64,000 nt of DNA from Solibacillus sp. FSL R5-0449 (GCF_037975215.1 NZ_CP150239.1:1960001-2024000), one strand, 5' to 3'. Positions 17,177 to 25,563 are shown, numbered from the stretch's first letter. The notes: generated by a model from the letters alone, not told the origin. Numbers and translations are program-made.

Positions 17177-17245
17177 GTTGCTCCACAATATGGCCCTATA
17201 ATTGAATAAAGCACTCTTCTTTTTCAAGAAAAGTGCCGATTGGTA
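17177..17245 (+). repeat. Hairpin element A, copy 8
   Basis: TGCTCCACAATATGGCCC and TATAATTGAATAAAGC are followed by the inner stem GCACT/AGTGC. Here both sides changed together relative to the GCACT/AGCGC of other copies. The right arm is degenerate. Confidence 0.7.
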
Positions 17246-17309
17246 TTGATGTTGGAAGCTGCTGACTAGGTTTTTTGTTGCAGAAATTTTAAAGCGATTT
17301 CCATAGATT

Positions 17310-17666
17310 TTAATTTTTTAAGGGCATATATAAGGAAGGATTTAGTTTATCTCTTTCAATTAGTATAGCAGTTAAACCTTTATCTGATTTAGTTTCATGC
17401 CATTCATCTTTTCTCCAAAACACCGCATCACCAGATTGGACTTTAAAATACTCTTCTTTATCGTTACATACATACCCTTCTCCTGTTATTATTAATAAAA
17501 GTTGGGGTACTACTGCTTGATGATACCCTATAACACCACCTTCATCTAAGTGCATCCATCCAATATTGGTCTTTTCGTCTGTTTGGATAATTCGGGACAT
17601 TATAAAATTTGAATTGAAATGAGAAATCTTCTTACCACTTTCTTTACTAAATTTATAATACTCCAT
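17310..17666 (-). CDS. Cupin domain protein
   Basis: 118 residues forming a single small cupin: a glycine-rich first motif (GVIGYHQAVVPQLLLIITGEGYV) and a second motif (GDAVFWRKDEWHETKS). Only two of the usual metal-binding histidines are obvious (H49-like and WHE), so metal binding is uncertain. The ATG follows GGAGGTACATA. It stands alone between element A copies 8 and 9. Confidence 0.75.
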   Translation of the reverse strand: MEYYKFSKESGKKISHFNSNFIMSRIIQTDEKTNIGWMHLDEGGVIGYHQAVVPQLLLIITGEGYVCNDKEEYFKVQSGDAVFWRKDEWHETKSDKGLTAILIERDKLNPSLYMPLKN

Positions 17667-17765
17667 TATGTACCTCCAAGCTTACGGATATAGAACACTT
17701 ATTCAATAATATTGATCGTTAATCCTTTAAATCCTATTAAACTTAACCTTGTATAGAAGATGGCT

Positions 17766-17810
17766 ATTTCACAATATGTTCCTTAACTGGGAACGTGATC
17801 GAATCTATCA
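17766..17810 (+). repeat. Hairpin element A, copy 9 (partial)
   Basis: TTTCACAATATGTTCCTTAA and a short GAACGTGATCG tail are all that remain. The inner stem and right arm are largely lost. Confidence 0.4.
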
Positions 17811-17914
17811 TATGGTTTACTTGCTTTGTGGACGTTATTTTATGCAAAAAATGTGAAACCTTATATTCATATATTTCGTAAATGTAGATATTACTAAAAA
17901 AAGGAGGTTATTTC

Positions 17915-18190
17915 ATGGAATTTTCTGTACTAGATGCAGTAATTTTATTTATTTGTGCGTATTTATTGCTTACTGTAGCTAATTTGAATAATCGAATCAA
18001 AGATATGCAGACTACTTTAAAACAAATAACTAAACAAACAATTACACCTGACCATCCGATAAATAATGAATTAAAACAACTATTAAAAGAAGGCGCTGAT
18101 GTCAAGGCAGTGAAAAGGGCAAGAGAACTATTAGGGTTTTCACTATTAGAAGCCAAACAATATATTGATAAATTAAAAAGTGAGATTTAA
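17915..18190 (+). CDS. Membrane-anchored protein with L7/L12 C-terminal-like motif
   Basis: 91 residues. An N-terminal membrane helix (~5-23) is followed by a short coiled segment (NLNNRIKDMQTTLKQI). The last ~30 residues (VKAVKRARELLGFSLLEAKQYIDKLK) match the helix-turn-helix pattern of the ribosomal L7/L12 C-terminal domain. In ribosomes that domain contacts translation factors. In short membrane proteins of Firmicutes its role is unknown. The ATG follows AAAGGAGG. Confidence 0.65.
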   Translation: MEFSVLDAVILFICAYLLLTVANLNNRIKDMQTTLKQITKQTITPDHPINNELKQLLKEGADVKAVKRARELLGFSLLEAKQYIDKLKSEI

Positions 18191-18217
18191 TTTATTGTAA
18201 TAACACTAATATTTCAA

Positions 18218-18290
18218 TTGTTTTGTTATACATAGTGTATAAATTGTTATAGTAGCAGCGTTTATACTTGCAGAGCTGGTTTATAAATCC
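18218..18290 (+). repeat. Composite repeat B remnant
   Basis: TTGTTATACATAGTGTATAA and a stretch with GCAGCGTTTATACTTGCAG resemble the middle of copies B1-B3, without the terminator or element A. It appears to be the right edge of the island. Confidence 0.35.
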
Positions 18291-18300
18291 TAAATAAAAA

Positions 18301-18328
18301 GAAGACCTTCGCTTCAACAAAGGTCTTC
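18301..18328 (-). terminator. Intrinsic terminator
   Basis: GAAGACCTT and AAGGTCTTC form a 9-bp stem. The minus strand continues into TTTTTATTT, 19 bases past the stop at 18347. Confidence 0.8.
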
Positions 18329-18346
18329 CTAATTATATCGATGTAT

Positions 18347-18733
18347 TTAAATCGGCTGCTCATTTGCCTGTCCAAATTCTTGGTTAAACAGCTCTTTATC
18401 ATCAAATGATTTATACATCGGAGCTTCCGCTGAAACTTTTTCGATTTCTTTATGAATGGCTAAGAGCACTTCGTCATTCGATACAATACCAAATAAACTT
18501 TCTCGTTTAATCTCACCAGTCGTATATATTGAAAGGTCGTCGTAAACTACGAAATCGATATAGCGAACAACATCGATAAAGCTCCCCCGATGAGTCATCG
18601 CAATGCGTAATGGATCCTTTAAAGATATGATCTTATTTTTAAATACAAACTGGATCCCCCCAGCTGGTATGTATATGATTTTGTTTTTTTCTGTTTCGAC
18701 TATTTTTTCAATTTTTAAAAATTCAAGTTTCAT
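18347..18733 (-). CDS. Hypothetical cytoplasmic protein
   Basis: 128 residues from the ATG at 18733 behind TAGGAGGAAT. An in-frame ATG at 18781 lacks a ribosome site. The protein is soluble, begins with a beta-rich half (NKIIYIPAGGIQFVFKNKII) and has a helical end. No signal peptide, membrane helix or known motif is seen. Confidence 0.55.
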   Translation of the reverse strand: MKLEFLKIEKIVETEKNKIIYIPAGGIQFVFKNKIISLKDPLRIAMTHRGSFIDVVRYIDFVVYDDLSIYTTGEIKRESLFGIVSNDEVLLAIHKEIEKVSAEAPMYKSFDDKELFNQEFGQANEQPI

Positions 18734-18990
18734 TGTTATTCCTCCTAGTGCTACACCATGCATATACCCTCTTTTCCTCATTATTAATATAAAGACAATA
18801 AAAATTTACTAAAAAAATTTTTGAGCTATTAAAATAATCGTCTTAAAATATAGTTTTTACAAAATAATTGGGCATTTCTTCATACGTTTATCCAATTTAA
18901 TCGCTACTTGTTTATTAATGAACCCTCCAATAATACACCTTCCTAATTTCTCTTTGATATAGTATCTTCCTAAGTCTAGGGAAAAATAAG

Positions 18991-19028
18991 AAAACCACTT
19001 TCCAATAAATCTACGGAAAGTGGTTTTT
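18991..19028 (-). terminator. Intrinsic terminator of the ABC-exporter operon
   Basis: AAAACCACTTTCC and GGAAAGTGGTTTT form a perfect 13-bp stem that overlaps the permease stop codon. The preceding gap 18734-18990 holds no visible gene. Confidence 0.85.
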
Positions 19029-19893
19029 ACTTATGTTGTAGGCGGAATAGAATGGCTGAAATAATGACTATGCCAACAATTGAAGTGCAAATAAATAATA
19101 CACTCGATAGAGTTCCTAAAATATTACCATCTACTTCATATACAACTCCATAAGTTAGCATATAGGAGTTCATTGCCTCTTCTGCATTTCCAAATACTGT
19201 TTGCAAAGAATCTTCCATTAATAATTGACGTAACAATACCGCGACGTGACTCACAGGAAATAAATGAATGACTGTTTGAATTACTTTTGGCAATACCCCC
19301 ATCGGAACATAGACTGCGCACAAAAACCCAATTAATGTACCCACCAGTGAATTTACCGTTGAAAATGCTTTTGCTGTTCTTGTTAAAAGTACTATCACTA
19401 AATTAATCATTGCACTCAGTAACACCCCGAGCATTATCACACCGAATAGTTGCAATAACTTTTTTACATTCGGTAGATCCCCACCAAGGGACAATAAATA
19501 TAGTTCACATACAATAAAAGCAATAGACGTCATGATAAAGCCGATTATAACTGAGCTGATAACATAGCTTAGCTGTATAGAAGTTCTCGATGCAGATGTA
19601 ACAAGAAAATCCGCTGTACGCTTCGATTCCTGATCACTTACGAATATAGCAAATACCGCTAACGTCGATGTCATACCTGTCATTGTCAAAATCCCAGCAA
19701 TCATCCATTGACTTACAACTAATTCAACAGCTGGTGTCATTGCTATCACTTGACTGATTGCATCTATTTGCACTTTCTGTAAAAAGACAATAAACAACCC
19801 GATTGAAATCAAAACAGTCAGCATTGAGAAAAAGACGAGCATTCTGTCTCGGAAGAATATTTTATTGTTGCGAACAATCAAGCTCGTCATCAT
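19027..19893 (-). CDS. ABC-2 type permease
   Basis: 288 residues with six hydrophobic segments (~19-38, 62-84, 105-135, 145-170, 178-200, 262-283), the usual ABC-2 exporter half. An extracytoplasmic loop of ~40 residues precedes the last helix. The gene starts one base after the stop of the ATPase gene, and AGGGGAGG precedes it. It should form an efflux pump with that ATPase. The substrate is unknown. Confidence 0.85.
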   Translation of the reverse strand: MMTSLIVRNNKIFFRDRMLVFFSMLTVLISIGLFIVFLQKVQIDAISQVIAMTPAVELVVSQWMIAGILTMTGMTSTLAVFAIFVSDQESKRTADFLVTSASRTSIQLSYVISSVIIGFIMTSIAFIVCELYLLSLGGDLPNVKKLLQLFGVIMLGVLLSAMINLVIVLLTRTAKAFSTVNSLVGTLIGFLCAVYVPMGVLPKVIQTVIHLFPVSHVAVLLRQLLMEDSLQTVFGNAEEAMNSYMLTYGVVYEVDGNILGTLSSVLFICTSIVGIVIISAILFRLQHK

Positions 19894-19894
19894 A

Positions 19895-20824
19895 TTAGTT
19901 TTCCTCCCCTACTATATTCGTTTCTATAAATACTTGGTCGAGCGAACCTTTAATAACCTCAAATGATGCAATATATGGCTCGAGTTGTACTAAAACTTGA
20001 ATCGTCGAAATTGTAGAAGCCACTTCCACCTGCCACTCGTCTTGTTGCTTTTGAGGTATCCCAGGTAAAATAGATGTAACTTCTTCAATTGTAGCAGTCG
20101 GTTTTAAGACAAATTTTAAATAGTCTTTCGCATAAAGCGCTTTTAACTCATTCGGCGATCCTTGTGCAATGATTTCACCATTCTTCATGATGACAATATC
20201 ATCTGCATTTGCTGCCTCTTCCATGTAATGTGTAGTCAAAAATATGGTCATGCCTATTTCATTGCGCAGTCGATTAATTGTTTCCCAAACAAATTGACGT
20301 GTTAATGGATCAAGTCCAGTCGTCGGCTCATCTAAAAATAACAGATTAGGCTTATGAATTATTGCCCGTGCAATATCTGCTCGACGACGCTGTCCCCCTG
20401 AAAGCGAACCGTATTTTTTATGTTCAATATCTGCAAGCTGTAAATACTGATGCACAAATTGATAATTCTCCTGTAATATTGGCTTCGGTAAACGATAAAA
20501 ACGACCTCGATGCAAAATATTTTCCTTCACCGTCAATTGATGGTCTAAAATACTTTCTTGAAATACAATACCTATCGTTCTGCGAATTTCCTCATTCCCT
20601 TTTAGTGTACCAAGTGTATACCCATCGATTGAAACCGTCCCACTCGTTTTCTCCAAAAGCGTGCATAACATTTCAATTGTAGTAGATTTACCCGCCCCAT
20701 TATTTCCAATAAATGCAAAAAGTGCGCCCTTTTGTACCGAAAAGCTAATCCCTTTTACGGCATTGAATTCTCCGTAAAGCTTTGATAACTGTCGGACATC
20801 AATCAATGTTTGCATGTTACTCAC
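19895..20824 (-). CDS. ABC transporter ATP-binding protein
   Basis: 309 residues. Walker A is GNNGAGKST at ~38-46, the Q-loop is FQES, the signature is LSGGQRRR, and Walker B is LLFLDEPTTGLD, followed by a TTHYMEEA H-loop. The C-terminal ~90 residues form the extra domain of exporter ATPases of the DrrA/YhcH type. It overlaps the DUF3021 gene by 8 bases and pairs with the downstream permease. Confidence 0.9.
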   Translation of the reverse strand: MSNMQTLIDVRQLSKLYGEFNAVKGISFSVQKGALFAFIGNNGAGKSTTIEMLCTLLEKTSGTVSIDGYTLGTLKGNEEIRRTIGIVFQESILDHQLTVKENILHRGRFYRLPKPILQENYQFVHQYLQLADIEHKKYGSLSGGQRRRADIARAIIHKPNLLFLDEPTTGLDPLTRQFVWETINRLRNEIGMTIFLTTHYMEEAANADDIVIMKNGEIIAQGSPNELKALYAKDYLKFVLKPTATIEEVTSILPGIPQKQQDEWQVEVASTISTIQVLVQLEPYIASFEVIKGSLDQVFIETNIVGEEN

Positions 20825-21221
20825 CCCTTTGTTGAAGTTGACTGTTCATTTTTCGTATTACACGCTTTTCATCGGTATAATAATACAGCCAAACTATGAG
20901 ATAAATAATCGAAGCACGTGCGTATAATAAAATGATAGATTTAGTGTTATTAAGTTCAAACCAGCCGCCATAATACCCTATGACAAAGACTACAGTTACG
21001 GTTACAGCATAATGGACTATAAGTACAACTAATATCGGCCATTCCAATTTATATAGCTGATTTGCCAATGCAATGACGATTCCTAAAAGGACGGCATAGA
21101 AAAACTGTTTTACAATCGTTTCACTCATCCAGAAATCATTCGGTGACTTTAAAGAAATGAGCATGATGATAAAATAGGATGAACATAGACTTATCAGAAT
21201 GCTTTGTATTAAATTTTTCAT
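20817..21221 (-). CDS. DUF3021 family membrane protein
   Basis: 134 residues with four membrane segments. Proteins of this type regularly sit between a LytTR regulator and an ABC exporter, and they are thought to modulate the regulator. Here the start overlaps the LytTR stop by 4 bases and its own stop overlaps the ATPase start, so the four genes form one tight operon. Confidence 0.75.
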   Translation of the reverse strand: MKNLIQSILISLCSSYFIIMLISLKSPNDFWMSETIVKQFFYAVLLGIVIALANQLYKLEWPILVVLIVHYAVTVTVVFVIGYYGGWFELNNTKSIILLYARASIIYLIVWLYYYTDEKRVIRKMNSQLQQRGE

Positions 21222-21673
21222 TTGCTATTTCCCCCTAACCCGAATGCCTCTTTTAATGTTTTAAAATAGTTGCGGCTTACCGGTATCATAACTCCATTTT
21301 CGAGCGTAAGTTGTGGATTGCCTAGCACCTTCGATTGAATCGAAGTAATTTTCTCAAAGTGAACAAGTGTCGCTTTATTAACACGTAGTAACTGTGTTGA
21401 AAATCGCTCTTCCAACTCATAAAGCTTTTGTTTCACTTCCAGTTCATGTTCATCTGTTTGGATATAAACTTTCCCTTGTTCGCTATAAATGCTATATATA
21501 TCCTGCATTTTAATCAGATGGATATCCCCATCCATGTAGCCGGGAATTGTATCATTTTTCGTTGCTTGGTTAAGCTTTTTCATCAGCTGTACAACTTGCT
21601 CATTGTATTCCGAAGCATGCACATGGACTTCAATTTCCGAAAGTTCCTGCTCAATATGTAAATGAATTTTCAT
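21218..21673 (-). CDS. LytTR-domain transcriptional regulator
   Basis: 151 residues. A short N-terminal part is followed by a LytTR DNA-binding domain at ~47-147 (IKMQDIYSIYSEQGKVYIQT, LLRVNKATLVHFEKI, PVSRNYFKTLKEAF). It lacks a receiver domain, so it is probably controlled by its membrane partner rather than by a kinase. It is the first gene of the operon and likely autoregulates it. The ATG follows GAGGGAGGACTT. Confidence 0.85.
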   Translation of the reverse strand: MKIHLHIEQELSEIEVHVHASEYNEQVVQLMKKLNQATKNDTIPGYMDGDIHLIKMQDIYSIYSEQGKVYIQTDEHELEVKQKLYELEERFSTQLLRVNKATLVHFEKITSIQSKVLGNPQLTLENGVMIPVSRNYFKTLKEAFGLGGNSK

Positions 21674-21862
21674 AAGTCCTCCCTCTTGATTGGTAGTATA
21701 GCACCGCTTTTTGTATGCATTTAATAATTGTGATTAACACGTAAATAGCTGTATGTAAGTTGTAAAATTTGGTTTGTAACATGCATTTTCATTATAAGTA
21801 TTATTTCCAGGCAATTGTTAAGTAAATTTCAATTTGATCTTAAAACATATCTCAATAAAAAA

Positions 21863-21898
21863 AACAGCAACCTCCCGTATCATCAGGAGATTGCCGTT
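21863..21898 (-). terminator. Intrinsic terminator downstream of the SDR gene
   Basis: AACGGCAATCTCC pairs with GGAGGTTGCTGTT around a short loop, followed by TTTTTT on the minus strand. Confidence 0.8.
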
Positions 21899-21932
21899 TC
21901 TTCGTTGAAGGTGCTTTTCGTGCCCTTCAATA

Positions 21933-22826
21933 TTATAAGTCGATTGTTTCGCCGCCTGTTACCCCGTAAATTTGTCCGGTAATATAGCTTCCTTCATCAG
22001 ATGCTAAAAGGACATATACTGGGGCAAGCTCTACAGGCTGCCCGGCGCGACCAAGTGGTGCATTTTGGCCAAATTCAGGGATTTTGCCATCCGGTTGTCC
22101 ATTATCCAATTGCAGCGGTGTCCAAATCGGCCCTGGCGCTACCCCGTTCACACGTACGCCTTTAGAAGCAAAGTATGCAGAAAGGTTTACCGTAAAGTTG
22201 CTAATCGCACCTTTCGTTGAGGCATAGTCCATTAAAAATGTGGATGGATTGTACGATTGAACCGATGTCGTCGTAATAATTGCACTTCCCGGTTCCAAAT
22301 GTTCTTCAGCAGCTTTAACGGCTTCAAACATGCTGATAACATTTACTTTGAACGTATCTTCTACTTGTTTGATCGTTAAATCGCTTAGTGTCTCCTGTGC
22401 GATTTGCTGACCTGCATTCAATACGAGCGTATCTAATCCGCCAAAAGCTTCCACTGTTTTCTTTACCATTTCTGTTGCCGCGCCATCTTCACGCAAGTCA
22501 TATGGCAACAGCAACGCTTTTTTGCCGGCTTCTTCGATTAATGCTTTTACTTCATTAGCGTCTTCTTCTTCACCAGGGAAGAATTGAATCGCGACATTAG
22601 CGCCTTCACGTGCATAGGCAATCGCGGCAGCACGACCAATCCCGGAATCGCCACCGGTAACTAAAGCATTTCGCCCTTCCAGACGATTATGCCCTTTATA
22701 TGATTTTTCTCCACAATCAGGTTTTGGACTCATTTCATTTTGTATTGCTGGAGTATTCTGTTCTTGATCCGGGAATTTCTCCGTATGAAATTTTTTTCTT
22801 GGATCGTTTAAGTTTGGGTTTCCCAT
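21933..22826 (-). CDS. SDR-family oxidoreductase, YdaD-like stress protein
   Basis: 297 residues. After a ~45-residue polar extension comes the Rossmann motif TGGDSGIG (57-64), NAG, TSVQS with the catalytic Ser, and YASTK with the catalytic Tyr/Lys (~200). This long form matches the B. subtilis YdaD/YhxC/YhdF group of NAD(P)-dependent dehydrogenases. A near-perfect sigma-B promoter lies ~110 bases upstream, which fits a general-stress role. Substrate unknown. The ATG at 22826 follows TAGGAGATG. Confidence 0.85.
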   Translation of the reverse strand: MGNPNLNDPRKKFHTEKFPDQEQNTPAIQNEMSPKPDCGEKSYKGHNRLEGRNALVTGGDSGIGRAAAIAYAREGANVAIQFFPGEEEDANEVKALIEEAGKKALLLPYDLREDGAATEMVKKTVEAFGGLDTLVLNAGQQIAQETLSDLTIKQVEDTFKVNVISMFEAVKAAEEHLEPGSAIITTTSVQSYNPSTFLMDYASTKGAISNFTVNLSAYFASKGVRVNGVAPGPIWTPLQLDNGQPDGKIPEFGQNAPLGRAGQPVELAPVYVLLASDEGSYITGQIYGVTGGETIDL

Positions 22827-22934
22827 CAAAAATCATCTCCTATCTAGATAGTACATTCATTGCAAGGATAATTTCCGTAAACTTTAAAGCGGCTTATCAG
22901 ATATTCCTTCACATAAACTGTTACACTTTTTTGA

Positions 22935-22959
22935 ATACCCTGTGTGAATTACTTTAAAC
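22935..22959 (-). promoter_or_regulatory. Sigma-B type promoter of the SDR gene
   Basis: GTTTAA and GGGTAT separated by 13 bases: an exact match to the sigma-B consensus spacing and boxes. Confidence 0.8.
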
Positions 22960-23054
22960 AGCATCCATTCTTTCCTGTAATAAAATCAACGACTTATTCC
23001 AGCATTTTAGTCATTAAAACCATAAAAAATAGGTTGCCCCATTAAAAGGATCTT

Positions 23055-24671
23055 TTATTGTGTTTCCGGGAAAAATACTTGTGCTGTGCTGATATCTACG
23101 AGTGTTGGGCCCTTCGTATTGAGTGCTTCTTCCATCACAGACTCCAACTCGGTATCTGAAGTAGGACGTAATCCTTTCCATCCGCAAGCTTCAGCCAATT
23201 TCACAAAATCAGGATTCGTTAAATCAACACCTACTTCTTCCTTCTTCGCAACTTTCAGCTTGTCCCTTTCCATTTGCAGACTTTCATTATTTAAAACAAC
23301 GACTGTAATATCCAGTTCATAGCGAGTTGCTGTCAACAGATCTGCAAGCACCATCTGAAGCCCTCCGTCACCAACAATCGCCACTACTTGTTTTTCTGGC
23401 TTAATCAGTTTTGCAGCCATCGCAGCTGGAAGGCCAAAGCCCATTGTGCGCCAGTAACCGGAAAATAAAACAGACTGATCTTTTTGTTTGAAGTTACGAT
23501 TCGTCCATACGGTATTATCGCCGGTATCCAGTGCAAGAATCGCATCGGATGTTACTGTTCGGTCAATGGCACGGATAATTCGGGAAGGATGAACAGGATA
23601 ACCTTTCGTATTACCTTCCTCCTCATTCTGTGCTGCCCACTTTTCTTTTACTTGTTGTATATGCGTTACCCAATCCTCAGAGCGAATGAATTGTTGCAGG
23701 CTCTCCGTTAAAATTGGAATTACTTCCTCTGTTTTCCCCATGATTCCAAGTTCTGTTGGAATTTCTTTTACAAACTTATCCAATTGACGGTCAATCTGAA
23801 TAATTCGCGCATCCGTTGGCACAAACCCTTCCGGCCACCAAGTCGTCCCTGCAAGAAGTACAACATCTGCCTGTTTAAATACATCAGCAGCATGAGGGTT
23901 CCCGCCTTCACCAATCCCTTGTAATACAAGCGGTGAAGATTCATCAAACAAACCTTTTCCGCCTAAACTTGTTAGAATGCCGGCTCCCCAAAGATCCGCC
24001 AGTTTTTCCAAATCCGCTGAGACAGAAGTGGCACCTAAACCAGCCAGAATCATTGGTCGCTTAGCTGTTCTCATAATGTCTACAGCGTGTTTCAGACTTT
24101 CATTCGTAAAGCTGGAAGTCCCTTCGATTACATCCGGCAATCGACGCGGCGCTCCCTTAGCCGGCATCATCATAATATCCTTTGGTATGGATATATGCGT
24201 GACAACCCTTTGTCCAAGAGATGTTCGAGCTGCTTTTTGCAGAACTTCAATTGTTGCATCCGGGCTGGCCAGATTTGCAGAATAAGCGGCAAAAGGCTTT
24301 ACAAGTTCCTGTTGATCGATATATTGCGGATATTCCGTACCAATCTTTCCACTTTCGGCCTGCCCTGTAATCGCAAGCACAGGCGCTCTGTCTGCATGCG
24401 CATCGCCGAGTCCATTGATAAGATTCGCTGCCCCTGGTCCCATCGTTGCGGTACATACACCGAGACCACCCGTTAATTTAGCTTCTGCAGACGCCATAAA
24501 AGCAGCTGTCGATTCATGTTTGACAGCAATATATTTAATTTTATCCTGTTTTGCCAATGCATCGATGAGTCCGAATGTCGTATCACCTACTACCCCATAT
24601 ATCCGTCTTACACCGAACATATACAATTGATCAAGCATTAATTCAGAAACTGTTTGCTCTGTTTTTCCCAT
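23055..24671 (-). CDS. ydaP: Thiamine-diphosphate pyruvate oxidase, YdaP-like
   Basis: 538 residues with the three domains of the TPP enzyme family: N-terminal Pyr domain with the catalytic Glu (KHESTAAFMA near 52), central domain (~190-320), and C-terminal PP domain with the GDGG...NN metal/TPP motif (~433-463). The whole sequence resembles B. subtilis YdaP, a general-stress pyruvate oxidase. The reaction would be oxidative decarboxylation of pyruvate to acetate or acetyl phosphate. A sigma-B-like promoter lies upstream. The start follows AAGGAGGTCC. Confidence 0.85.
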   Translation of the reverse strand: MGKTEQTVSELMLDQLYMFGVRRIYGVVGDTTFGLIDALAKQDKIKYIAVKHESTAAFMASAEAKLTGGLGVCTATMGPGAANLINGLGDAHADRAPVLAITGQAESGKIGTEYPQYIDQQELVKPFAAYSANLASPDATIEVLQKAARTSLGQRVVTHISIPKDIMMMPAKGAPRRLPDVIEGTSSFTNESLKHAVDIMRTAKRPMILAGLGATSVSADLEKLADLWGAGILTSLGGKGLFDESSPLVLQGIGEGGNPHAADVFKQADVVLLAGTTWWPEGFVPTDARIIQIDRQLDKFVKEIPTELGIMGKTEEVIPILTESLQQFIRSEDWVTHIQQVKEKWAAQNEEEGNTKGYPVHPSRIIRAIDRTVTSDAILALDTGDNTVWTNRNFKQKDQSVLFSGYWRTMGFGLPAAMAAKLIKPEKQVVAIVGDGGLQMVLADLLTATRYELDITVVVLNNESLQMERDKLKVAKKEEVGVDLTNPDFVKLAEACGWKGLRPTSDTELESVMEEALNTKGPTLVDISTAQVFFPETQ

Positions 24672-24751
24672 AACATATGGACCTCCTTGATAGATCTTCC
24701 TAACCTGCCAGTTATAAAGTCAAATTTATATTTTTGATCACATTTTTTAAC

Positions 24752-24776
24752 TTTCCCTAAATCATCCAAGTTAATC
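24752..24776 (-). promoter_or_regulatory. Putative sigma-B promoter of the pyruvate oxidase gene
   Basis: GATTAA and GGGAAA separated by 13 bases, upstream of the YdaP-like gene on its strand. One mismatch in the -35 box compared with GTTTAA. Confidence 0.55.
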
Positions 24777-24881
24777 TTCATTTTTTCAAACAGAGGCTTT
24801 GTTATATCGTGTTGGGAAATTTTATCAAATAATATATAATGATTGAACATGCAGAAAAGTCATCTCGAGGAGGAAGACAAT

Positions 24882-25436
24882 ATGGCACATCATATTATCG
24901 AACAAGCGAAACGTGGCTTGAAGGGTTTTGAAATCGGCTATTATCATACTAGCGGTTGTTATGGTGGCGAGTATGAGGAAGAATTTTATAAATATTTTGC
25001 AGACGAAGATTTTGAAACTAGAAAATATTCGATTGCCGCCTTTACTTGTATGCTAGGTACTTGGGAAACAAAGTTTTGCCAAGTATTTTGGTCGGTAAAG
25101 GAATGGGAGGAAAATAGCAGTCAGCGTTACCCTCTAAATAAAAGTCAGTTTTATTATTTTGAAGATTATCTTTATTCCTTTTTAGAACATCATGAGCAGA
25201 TAGAAAAAGAATTCCCTTATATGTTTGAAGAAATAGTGGACTGTTTGATAAAAATTGAACAGGATAGAGGGATTAGTTATGAAAAGTGGTTTCCTGAAAT
25301 TAACCCCACTGTTATTCACCGAATAAGACAAGAAATATTAATCCCTAAAAAATATTTAGCAGAAAAAAATAGCCCTATGAAATACTTATTAAAAGAAATA
25401 GGGATTGAACCGTTTTTTGAAATAGATAAATATTAA
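24882..25436 (+). CDS. Immunity-like protein, copy 3 of the family
   Basis: 184 residues from the ATG behind GAGGAGGAAG. An in-frame ATG at 24843 lacks a ribosome site. It is the intact paralogue of the gene at 13939: RKYSIAAFTCMLGTWET, then a helix, IEKEFPYMFEEIVDCLIKIEQ, and a C-terminal helix. It is soluble and rich in aromatic and acidic residues. It lies outside the repeat island, so the family is not confined to it. No adjacent toxin gene is seen. Confidence 0.55.
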   Translation: MAHHIIEQAKRGLKGFEIGYYHTSGCYGGEYEEEFYKYFADEDFETRKYSIAAFTCMLGTWETKFCQVFWSVKEWEENSSQRYPLNKSQFYYFEDYLYSFLEHHEQIEKEFPYMFEEIVDCLIKIEQDRGISYEKWFPEINPTVIHRIRQEILIPKKYLAEKNSPMKYLLKEIGIEPFFEIDKY

Positions 25437-25563
25437 ATGCTTATCTCTTTTAATAATACACTGATAAAAAGTGGTTTAACCTTATCTACACAAACATTGG
25501 AAATATTTTTCCTTCGTAGTTTTTTAAAGGTTGTGCTATATTCAACTTGTCAGGAGTGATTTG

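Noticed and set aside
9508-17245. Naming element A an integron attC site
   Set aside because: Copies with ATTCAAC/GTTGAAT-like arms do fit the RYYYAAC/GTTRRRY rule, but the best copies have TTCCAC/GTGGAA and break it, and no integron integrase gene is in the window. Only the resemblance in layout is kept as a finding.
24638-24850. 70-codon minus-strand frame upstream of the pyruvate oxidase gene
   Set aside because: It covers the putative sigma-B promoter and leader and overlaps the oxidase start; no ribosome site.
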